Source of the DNA: Larix kaempferi
Lineage: Eukaryota; Streptophyta; Pinopsida; Pinales; Pinaceae
Reading direction: 5' to 3'
Assembly (NCBI GenBank): GCA_027924585.1
Contig: BSBM01000592.1
Coordinates: 8,316,501-8,380,500, forward strand
DNA length: 64,000 nucleotides
Shown one piece after another: positions 55,280 to 64,000 of the stretch (position 1 is its first letter; the number at the start of each line of letters is the position of its first letter). Both the position numbers and the translations under genes were made by a program. The notes under the pieces are model-generated. The model had not been told where the DNA came from. It saw only the letters and a list, made by a program, of their open reading frames with translations, and made no database searches.

Positions 55280-56765
55280 GTGTAATAGTTAATTAAAGTT
55301 TCAATTTTTGGTTGATCTTTTAAAGTCCTTGTTGTATGAAGTGTCCAAACATTCAATTTATTAAGACAATTCAAAAAAATTTAAATCCCCATGCACGCAG
55401 GGCCTTAAAATTTGAAAAGTGAAGAAAAAACTACTTTTAAAAAAGTTCATACTTATTACTCTTATCAAATTTTGTAATTTGGGTCTATCTTCATTGCCTT
55501 ATTGCCTTTTGGGTTTAGTAATCCACGTTGGCATTTCGGGTTTCTCTTGAATGACTTCTTAATTATGTTGCACATTCGAGGCAACAAGTTTAGCTTTGGT
55601 TATTCAACACTGCTGCAATATTTGAAGAAGTTTAAACAGTAAATTAACTTAAGTTTCTTTTTTAGTAATCATTTGGAGGCGCACAATTGAGTTTAGTGTA
55701 AGTTAATTAATGTTTCGATTTTTTGTTGATCTTTTAAGGTCGTTGTTGTATGAAGTGTCCAAACATTCAATTTATTAAGACAACTTAAAAAAAATTAAAT
55801 CCACATGTAGGCAGGGCCTTAAAATTTGAAAAGTGAAGAAAAAACTATTTTTTAAAAAGTTCCTACTTATTACTCTTATCAAATTTTGTAATTTGCGTCT
55901 ATATTCTTAATTGTCTTATTGCCTTTTGGGTTTAGTAATCCGAATTGTCTTATTGCCTTTTGGGTTTACTAATCCACCTTGGCATTTCCTGTTTCTCTTG
56001 AATGACTTTTTAATTATTTTGCACATTCCAGGCAACAAGTTTAGCTTTGGTTATTCAACACTGCTGCAATATTTGAAGAAGTTTAAACTGTAAATTAAGT
56101 TAAGTTTCTTTTGTGGTATTCGAAGTTTAAACCGAGAATTAAGTTAAGCTTATTTTGTGGTAATCATTTAGAGACACACAATTGAGTTTAGTGTAAGTTA
56201 ATTTAAGTTTCAATTTTGGTTGATCTTTTAAGGTCATTGTATGAAGTGTCCAAATTGTATGAAGTGGTAATCATTTGGAGGCACACAATTGAGTTTAGTG
56301 TAAGTTAATTTAAGTTTCAATTTTTGGTTGATCTTTTAAGGTCATTGTATGAAGTGTCCAAACATTCAAATTATTAAGACACCACAACAAAAAATAAATC
56401 CCCATGCAAGTAGGGCCTTAAAATTTGAAAAGTGAAGAAAAAACTACTTTTAAAAAGTTCTTACTTATTACTCTTGTCAAAGTTTGTAATTTGCATCTAT
56501 ATTCTTAATAGCCTTATTGCCTTTTGGGTTTAGGGTTTAAAAATCCACCTTGACTCTTCCGGTTTTTCTTGAATTACTTTTTAATTATATTGCACATTCG
56601 TGGCAATAGTTTTAGCTTTGGTTATTACAATATTTGAAGAAGTTTAAACCATAAATTAAGTTTAAGTTTCTTTTGTGATAACCATTTGGAGGAACACAAT
56701 TGAGTTTAGTGTAAGTTAATTAAAGTTTCAATTTTTGGTCGATTTTTTAAGGTCGTTGTTGTATG
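55280..56765. repeat. About 412-bp tandem repeat, 3-4 units
   Basis: The phrase TTGTATGAAGTGTCCAAACA recurs at about 55332, 55746 and 56345 (a further start at 56757), with GCAGGGCCTTAAAATTTGAA, GCCTTATTGCCTTTTGGGTT and TTTAGCTTTGGTTATT in each unit. The third interval is longer because of a partial internal duplication at 56100-56290. Non-coding. Confidence 0.9.
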
Positions 56766-56965
56766 AACTCAATTGTGTGCTTCCAAATGATTACAACAAC
56801 AACCAACCTTAAAAGATCAACCAAAAATTCAAACTTTAATTTACACTAAAGTCAATTGTGTGCTTCCAAATGATTACCACAAAAGAAACTTAAGTTAATT
56901 TACGATTTAAACTTCTTCAAATATTACAGCAATGTTTAATAACCAAAGCTAAACTTGTTGCCTCA
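56766..56965. repeat. Inverted partial copy of the 412-bp repeat
   Basis: ACTCAATTGTGTGCTTCCAA, AAAAGATCAACCAAAAATTC and AACCAAAGCTAAACTTGTTG are reverse complements of phrases in the upstream units, so the array ends in an inverted repeat with arms of roughly 200 bp. Confidence 0.85.
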
Positions 56966-57575
56966 TGTGCAACATTAGTAAAATCCATGGGATATATGAC
57001 CATAATTTCTCTATCTTAGTGAAATGACCAAGGTGTTTGAGATTTTTGATATTAATCTAATTTGTGGTGAAATTTAACATTTACAAAAGGGTTCGTTTTT
57101 CGTTTACTCAATTTATTAGTAAAGGAGGATCCTTAAAATTTGTAAGCATGGTGGTAAAAATTGGCTTTTTGCAAAGTCAAAGAGTTCATGTCCTTTTTTA
57201 TTGGTAAATGTTTAATGACATTAAAATACAAGGTAAGAGAAGTTCTCATTATTGAGATCAATATAATAATGATTATTGTTATGCTATGTTCAATGCCTAT
57301 CATGTCAAGCATGGGTGGGTTGATATAAGTATAAGCACCCAGTATATTTTGTGGAAATAATTACATCAAAAGAAATCAAAATTGTGGTATATCTATAAAA
57401 CTATTAAGATTTTACTTTATTTTTTAACATAAATGTTATCCTTAAACAATTAATGTTTTCCTTTATCATTATTACAAAAAATTCAGTAGATCTCACTCAA
57501 TGACAAAACCCTAAAGTGTGAAGCACATAATCAAACATAATAAATAATAACTGGAATAATGCACTTTGAAATTAT

Positions 57576-57767
57576 GAATAACTGGTGCATTTATTACGAT
57601 GGGATTCACTTTTCTTATATAGAAGTCGAAAAATGAAATAATTATCCAAAACACTAAAAAACTAATAATAAGAATAACTGGTGCATTTATTACGATGGGA
57701 TTCACTTTTCTTATATAGAAGTCGAAAAATGAAATAATTATCCAAAACACTAAAAAACTAATAATAA
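57576..57767. repeat. 96-bp tandem duplication
   Basis: GAATAACTGGTGCATTTATT at 57576 and at 57672 begin two nearly identical units. Confidence 0.9.
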
Positions 57768-57905
57768 CTTAAATATATATTTTTTTGCTTAAGCCACTAA
57801 GGTGACTTTATTAAAAAGGTCAATATTTTATTCTAACACCCTCTCTTAAGGCTTACAATATTGATTGAAAATAAAACACATTTAACTGGAAAAAAAAATA
57901 ATTAA

Positions 57906-57928
57906 TAATATATATATATATATATATT
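57906..57928. repeat. (TA)n microsatellite
   Basis: About eleven TA units. Confidence 0.85.
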
Positions 57929-58164
57929 AGAAGTAAACATAATTAACCATTCTTCAATGCTTCTACTTTGAAAACAATTCTTACACCAAGTAGAACTCCA
58001 TTAAGTTGTTTTGTAATTCTTGTAAAGGTGTAGCTCTTGAGCTGATTTTTCAAGTTTTTAGATTCCACATTCACAAACTACGAATTATGAATCGCTTGAA
58101 AAATTGGACATCTAGGCTCTTAGATATAATAATGTTTATGTAATGGAGTACTAATAAGTAATAA

Positions 58165-58368
58165 TGTCATAAAGTGAAGTCTTATGTTTAATGTAATTAC
58201 GAAGTTAGGTGAAGTTGGGTAAATTAGGTAAGTGGTTCCTAAACGGAAATAACAAAACTTGCTATACTTATATACACCACTTTATGTAATTTGTAATCAT
58301 TTTTTATAATAGATCTCTCGTTCATTCTCTCTTGTCTCTTGTATATTTCTCCATAGCTTAGTTTAACA
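58165..58368 (+). repeat. Probable 5' LTR of Copia element E6
   Basis: Ends TTTAACA at 58368, directly before a primer site; a TATA-like CTTATATACACC lies near 58267. The start (TGTCATAAAG) is a guess since no second LTR was found. Confidence 0.45.
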
Positions 58369-58381
58369 TGGTACCAGAGCC
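58369..58381 (+). other. Primer binding site of E6
   Basis: TGGTACCAGAGCC, one base different from the usual TGGTATCAGAGCC, immediately after an LTR-like TTTAACA. Confidence 0.7.
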
Positions 58382-58574
58382 ATGGTAATTGTGGCATAGG
58401 GAAATCTCAAAGAAGGTGTCAAGGAAAAGTTTGACATACTTGGAGAAAGAGACAACTTCAAATTCGAGAAAATCTAAAGACAATTTTCTTTTGAAGATCA
58501 ATTCTTTCTTGCAGAACAACCACCCCCAAATTGTACGCATGTCTGTTTTTTTTATTTTACAAAATCATTAAATC

Positions 58575-61500
58575 ATTAGCAGATTAAGCTTCCCGTACAA
58601 CCACAACTTTCCATACAACCACCCGAATTTTGTACAAATGGATTACACAACGTATAGACGCAAAATACAACAATTTATTTATTTTGCACAGGTGATAACC
58701 ATAAATTTATTTCTCTGTATTGCGATTGATTTTTTATGGTGATTGATTTTTTATTGTACAATAACCACAATAATTCTTCTATATGGCGACGATTTTTTAT
58801 TGTACGACATCATTTATTAACTCTGTATCACGCTTCAAATTTGAAGCCTTCAGGGCCCGTCAGAGGCCATTTTACATGTCATAGAAGGCCACTTCAAATT
58901 TCACCATGCAAAAAAAAATTAATTTCATGGTAAGCCCTTCAATAATTAAATTAACCACTACTGTTTAAAATTGCAACAGAAGGGTAGCTTCAAATTTCAC
59001 CCATCAACAGTTTTCAGTGGGAAATTGGGAATGCGGCTACTAGCTAGGTGACTTGGGAGTGGGACTCAGTTACTCTCCAATATCCACGTTGAACGCTTCC
59101 AAGTTCTTGTGTTTGTAGCGAGCGCTTACGTTTTTAACACATTTAATGGCATCAACAAATTTATTACACCTGGTTGGTGGCTCATACGTGTTGTTGGCAG
59201 CAGGCTTACCAAGTTACTAGTTATCACATACCAATTCATGAATGTTGACTCCGTGAGTTAATTGAGTATTCAATGTATAATATATTATGTTAATGTGCCC
59301 CGAATTTGGGATTTCAGACAAAATCCACAATCTAGAAACTTCTTGTAATGTTGCAGGTTGTTGCTCTTGCTCGTGGCCCCTACCTATAGCCCTGTGTTTT
59401 CTTTGTTGTATCAAGTTAATCCTACCGTCTACGGCTTCCAGCCTCACACCCTTGTTTTCTTTGTTGTATCAAGTCAATCCTGTAGCTCTCGAGTCCCACC
59501 TTGTGTTTTCTTTGTTGTATCAAGTCAATGCTCGAATTCCATGCTTCCATGGCTCCAACCATCAATATATAATATTACAGGAATACAAACAAGATTTTTC
59601 TTATACCCCTACTCCACTGTGGTTGAGCTACTTCCAAGTTCCACCTACCCTATCTCCTCCAGTCCTCCAGGAGAGTTTGTGGAGCAAAGTTGGCAACGCC
59701 AGCCTGCCATAAACATATTTAAAGAAATTCATTTTCTTTGAGGAGCTCAACTTCAAGCCTGACTAGATTGTTGACATCCTATGAATTTACAAGTATGTAC
59801 ATCATTTTATCCATTCATGATCCCATCAATTATTTAAGCAATTTGTTATTCGATTAAAATTATGTAACTTCAAAGTTCAAACACAATATTATTATTTGAA
59901 TGAAATTTTGTTACTTCAAATTTGAAGCCTGGACTCGAGAGTGGGTTTGTCACAAATCTCCCTGAGAGGCTGTTTAGAATGACATTTATCAATTCCCAAT
60001 TGTAGCAACAACAACAATTGCATATTTCTTCATATGTCCTGTGTATATGCATATGATTCCATGTGCTCCTTGCGTTTCCCTATTTTCCATTGTCGCTCGA
60101 TTGAAGCTCTTGAGAATTTAGCTACCCTTTAACTTTCGTGAAATGGAGGGGACAAGGAAGACCATTGTTTTCACTCTAAAACTGAGTGCTTCCCCGTTCA
60201 GCTGCCACTGGACACGGTTGCATCCCTACGGGAAAAAGGTGTGCGCAATGCGCCCCCCAGTTTTACCAAAAATCCCGGGGATTTGGGGAAGTTCCCACTC
60301 TGCCAACCTCCATGCATCTAGTTAATGAGTCAGATCAAGAATCCATACTTTGTATCTAAAACAATATTACATGAGCTATTTTCCCCAATTGCTCAGTCAT
60401 CGAATTGACACCTTCCTCTAGTACACGGTTTAAGATGCTTGGTATTTATTAATATGAAGACCACCGATGCTTCTACACTTACAATCCGCGTTCGACTGTA
60501 TGAACTGGGACAAAAATGTTTTTGTAATCTTGATTTTTAGAATGACAGTGCTACTTTACCTTTTGATTTTGTTTCCCTTATCGGTTGGTCTGGAATAAAA
60601 CATGAACTTCAACCATATAACAAGAACTTCAACCATCTATGCATCTCCTCTCTACTTGGTCTACCTACGTTTTACTTATGCTTCACAACCCATCCTCTAC
60701 TCCATCATACCACAGATTTAGTATGTATAACGAGATCTAGCGGGGGGGCTATAAAGAAGAAGCATCCAGGGTCCATAATTAGCTATTGAGAACAAAAGTT
60801 GCCTGGAGTCGGATAGTTCTCTTTGCTCAAACCATAACATAACATGTAACATGTAAGGAGTGCTTAAACTTATTCTTCCTTTTTTTGCTTACATTATCAT
60901 TTTTTCCATTGTTAAGTAGGCTAGATTTTATATTAGTTTGAAGAACGCTAGTGATTTACAAAGATTGAACTTTTCCAAGAATAAGCATCACGTTTCTTTT
61001 AGAAGACTTGAAGAACCCAATTCTTCATCGAGCTTGTACTATTCGAAGCATCCTAGGAACCCATTTTAATAGGTATTAAATATTATTATACTGGTTAAAA
61101 GTTGGATTGGAATTGGGCTAGCAAGCTAATTGTAGCTGATGCAGAAAAAAAGATCTATAAAATTAGTTATGACAATTCACACTGAACATCTGGAAAGTGG
61201 ATTTTCTATGTGTCTCCTAAGTTATGTTTCACTAATAAATTCCTCATGTTCAAGCAGATCATGAAAGCGTAAAATAGTATTAATTTTGGCTGTAAGGATG
61301 AAAGTTGGAGTGGAATGGGGTTATCAAAATAACTATATTATTATACTGGTTAAAAGTTTAAGAGGCAAGATCAATTTGGGAAACTACTAAGATGGCAAAG
61401 GTGGCATAGTGGCCTAGAGACTGAGCCGCTAGATCGGGGCAAAATATGATTGTGTTATATGGCATATATAATGTTCAGTGTTGCTATATCCACTGCAAAA

Positions 61501-61990
61501 TAAAGCCTCTCGACTTTACTACGTTAGTAAACATTGAAATTTTGATGTACTAGTACATTTTCAAATGAAAAGAATAACTTATTTTTACATGGCAGCATTG
61601 AAGGGTTCAATATCTCGTAGCCCTTCAAAGTGAAATGGGACCGCACCCTTCAAATTTGATCCCTGCTCTGTATGGCTGCTTCTCTGTACGATGCAACAAT
61701 TAATTTTTGAAGAAATCATTTGTATGGAATTTTTGCACAGCGACTACAATTCGTAATTTAATTTCAAGGCAACATCATACAAAAGGAAATTTGTATAGTG
61801 ATTAATGTACGATGAGTGCATTAATTGTGTACAATAGGAAATTCAATTATTGTATGATGAATTGCTAAGAATAATTTAATTCTGTATGGTGTTTGAAGTC
61901 ATTTAGTTTGTATAGCCATTCATTATGGTACAGATCATTAAATTTGGCACGACTCATTAATTTCATTGGAACTACTTTTATTTTTTGTTT
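58575..61990. other. AT-rich tract splitting E6, candidate DNA transposon
   Basis: Lies between the E6 primer site/leader and E6 gag. Its left 300 bp is rich in GTACAACC, CATACAACC and TTGTACAAATGG; its right 350 bp is rich in TGTATGG, TGTACGATG and TGTATAGTG, that is, the same short motif inverted. CTTCAAATTTGAAG (58845) and CCCTTCAAATTTGAT (61650) also occur near both ends. This resembles subterminal repeats of CACTA-type or similar elements, but no CACTA ends or target duplication were found. The interior has no recognised gene. Confidence 0.35.
59393..59535. repeat. Short tandem repeat, three units of 51-58 bp
   Basis: GTTTTCTTTGTTGTATCAAG occurs at 59396, 59454 and 59505. Confidence 0.9.
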
Positions 61991-62067
61991 TGACATAATG
62001 AATTCATAATTTTTTTAATTTGGGGTTTCTAATTTTTTTGGAGTTATAAGCAATTTTTTTTTGGAAA

Positions 62068-62990
62068 ATGGCCAATATTAATAATTTCATGGTGCATGAG
62101 TCTCATAAGTCAAATGGAAAAAATTATCCTGTCTAGAAACAAAAGATGGAATAGATTTGATCTTATCATGATCTTTGGGAACTAGTTACTGGGACAACTC
62201 CAAAATTCGATCCCATGACTAATGATTATACAAAGAAAATAAAAATGCATTTCTTCTTATTGCATTTCCTTTAGAAGATGATATTCTCCCACACATTGTG
62301 GTTTTTGTGTTGCCCTTGATGTTTGGGCGAAGTTAAAGAATTTATATGAAACATCCAATGAACTTCAAATTCTATTATTGCACAATAAATTAACTAGTTA
62401 AAGACGGGAGCATTAGATTCAGTTACAGATCATGTCCAAAAGTTGCAGGAACTAAATAATGACTTATCAAAAATTGACACAGATATTAAAGATGAAGATT
62501 TCATCACCATTTTGCTTAATATCTACTTGATGTGTATCAAAATTTTGTAACATTATTTTGTGTGCCTTCTTGGAATGAAGTTCCTACATTTGAAAAAGCT
62601 ATAGGACTACTAACGACTCAAGAAACATGAACTTGCAGAACTAGATAGATCTTTTACATGAAGAAATAGAGGACGGGGCCGACACCATCGAGAAGGACAC
62701 AGTTGGCATCCCAATTGAAGGAAAATTTCTTCAAATCAAACAGGTACTTCTCAAAGTTATAAGCATTACAATTATTGTAGTAAGAACAATCATAATGAAG
62801 AAGAGTGTTATATTAAGCAAAGACATGAGATTGACCATAATAGAGGTAGATGATATATTAGAGAAAGAGGTAGAAGGGGAAGACATCAAAGTCATTTTTT
62901 ATAGATTCATACCATGGTTCCATAGAATGAACATGACATTGATTATTTGTTTATGGATTCTCAGACTAATCATATTTTCTTCTCAAATTT
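62068..62990 (+). pseudogene. E6 gag relic
   Basis: ATG at 62068. The frame reads HKSNGKNYPV*KQKME then HDLWELVTGTTP, the start of a Copia gag of a different lineage from E2-E4, and later SVTDHVQKLQELNNDLSKID and a decayed zinc knuckle NYCSKNNHNEEEC in which the first Cys is lost. Many stops and frameshifts. Confidence 0.65.
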
Positions 62991-63000
62991 GATGTTTTGC

Positions 63001-63798
63001 AATCTTTAAGAAATTCAAGGCCATGGTTGAAAATGGAAGTGATCGAGGAAGTAAGTATGAATCCAATGTCTTTCATGATTTTTTCTATCATAATGGTATT
63101 TGAAGATACATTCGTTGCCAAAACCCCATAACAAAATGGTGTAGCCAAGAGGAAGAATCGGTCCACTATGGAGATGGCTCGGTGCATGTTGAAAGGGTGT
63201 CATCTCAATGATCATTTTTCGGCCGAAGTTGTACAGACAATAGTGTTTCTATTAAATTGCAGTCCAACGAAGGTAGTTCATGGTAAGACTCTTTGTGAAG
63301 CTTGGTTAGGCAAAAAACTAGAGGTAAACAATTTCAGAGTTTTTAGTTGTTTGGCCTATGTACATGTTCATGATACAGATAGACATAAGTTGGAAGCTAA
63401 GACTTATAAATGCATATTTTTTGGGTATAGCACTGAAACAAATCCATACAAGTTATATGATTGAGTAAATAGAAAGGTTGTTAGAAGTAGAGATGTCGTT
63501 TTTATGAAAGACCTTTGCATGTGCATACATTAGAATGGAAAGGTGTAGTTTTGAAGGGTGATAATAATTACCTTAAACTCAAAACTCCTATTACATATAG
63601 GTGATGCTGAAGAAAAGAGGCCAATTAAGAAGAAGGAGAAAAAGTAGAGTTGGAATTAGAACGAAAAGATGGAAATTAGTCTTTGAAATATGGAAGTCAG
63701 TCTCAAAAAAGGCCAAAATGGTTCTATCAAACTCTTCAAGATGCCAAGCCATATGAGATGCAACAAGGTGAGAGGAGAACAAGGTTCAAATCTCCACA
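63001..63798 (+). pseudogene. E6 integrase fragment to RT start
   Basis: Starts with a deleted integrase core (FKKFKAMVENGSDRGSKYES), then the QNGVAKRKNRSTMEMARCML block. Open frame 63168-63464 gives VVQTIVFLLNCSPTKVVHGK and NFRVFSCLAYVHVHDTDRHK, the integrase C-terminal region, stopping at 63462. KWFYQTLQDAKPYEM near 63715 is the linker before RT. Protease and the integrase N-terminal zinc domain are missing. The element is cut at about 63800 by an LTR. Confidence 0.75.
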
Positions 63799-63801
63799 TG
63801 T

Positions 63802-64000
63802 TGTTAAATTTTCAGAATTTACTTCAATCTGATCTAGGATATTAACTGAGAGAACAACATGTATAGAAAATCTACAGCATATCAAACATGGACACAATAA
63901 TGCAAGCACACAAGAGACATCGAGTTTACTTGTGGAAAACCATAAAGGTGAAAAACCCCAATAACTTCCTTAGATATAGATAGAGCAATGATACAACCAT
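63802..64000 (-). repeat. LTR of an E4-related element, running off the window
   Basis: Matches the E4 LTR start on the same strand: TGTTAAATTTTC versus TGTTAGTTTTTC, then GATCTAGGAT, AGAACAACATGTATAG, CATATCAA, AAGGTGAAAAACCCC and AACTTCCT. It abruptly ends the E6 coding homology, so it was inserted into E6. No usual primer site precedes it. Confidence 0.7.

Larger units (their letters stand above)
56966..58164. other. Unassigned AT-rich DNA
   Basis: No gene. Contains the 96-bp duplication and TA microsatellite listed separately. Confidence 0.5.

Noticed and set aside
57511-57750. 79-codon antisense frame with an internal peptide repeat
   Set aside because: It is produced by the 96-bp tandem duplication in AT-rich DNA.

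Overview
The window is plant nuclear DNA dominated by decayed LTR retrotransposons. Only one host gene is recognised with confidence: the 3' part of ELP6, the Elongator complex subunit, on the + strand with coding exons at 32238-32310, 32493-32701, 32796-32942 and 54845-54979. Its last intron is 21.9 kb, which suggests a large-genome seed plant. A gymnosperm is plausible, but the sequence alone does not prove it.

Left part (1-20.9 kb). The window opens inside a Copia-type element (E1) whose only recognisable coding is a protease fragment, followed by a polypurine tract and 3' LTR (1295-about 1941). A complete but inactivated Ty1/Copia element (E2, 9408-15603) follows, with 5-bp target duplications CAAGC, two LTRs, a tRNA-Met-type primer site, gag, protease, integrase, RT and RNase H. 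Around it are LTR-like fragments, a stray antisense gag fragment (15937-16150) and two copies of an unidentified repeat (about 4150-5800 and 19590-20710).

Middle (20.9-33 kb). This holds a candidate exon of unknown gene (20889-21026), an antisense L1-type LINE ORF1 relic (24175-25260), and a candidate hAT-like DNA transposon (27723-31903). The hAT-like element is split by a small LTR element (E7, 27801-30701). E7 has no enzymes but carries a DnaJ/DUF3444-type zinc ribbon and a long coiled coil, apparently captured from a host gene. ELP6 exons begin just downstream.

Giant ELP6 intron (32943-54844). An antisense Copia element, E3 (34291-50564), contains two further insertions. One is a 2.4-kb solo LTR in its gag (39697-42092, target duplication TGAGA). 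The other is a second antisense Copia element, E4, in its 5' LTR (44088-50542, target duplication GAATA). E3 itself seems to sit in an older LTR. The intron also holds a NAD-isocitrate dehydrogenase gene fragment (52198-52305, antisense).

Right part (55-64 kb). A roughly 412-bp tandem repeat ending in an inverted copy lies just downstream of ELP6. After it come the 5' end of another Copia element (E6, primer site 58369), a 3.4-kb AT-rich tract that may be an insertion, the rest of E6 (gag 62068 onward, integrase to 63800), and an antisense LTR running off the window.

Most unusual signal. Several of these elements carry arrays of short hairpins. The solo LTR has about 17 consecutive stem-loops in 445 bp downstream of its TATA box. 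E4 has 13 stem-loops in 317 bp with a near-constant loop and neck but changing, still complementary, outer stems. E2 has a repeated GAAA-loop hairpin and E1 a repeated GGGCAG/CTGCCC hairpin. These are read directly from the sequence; what they do is unknown.
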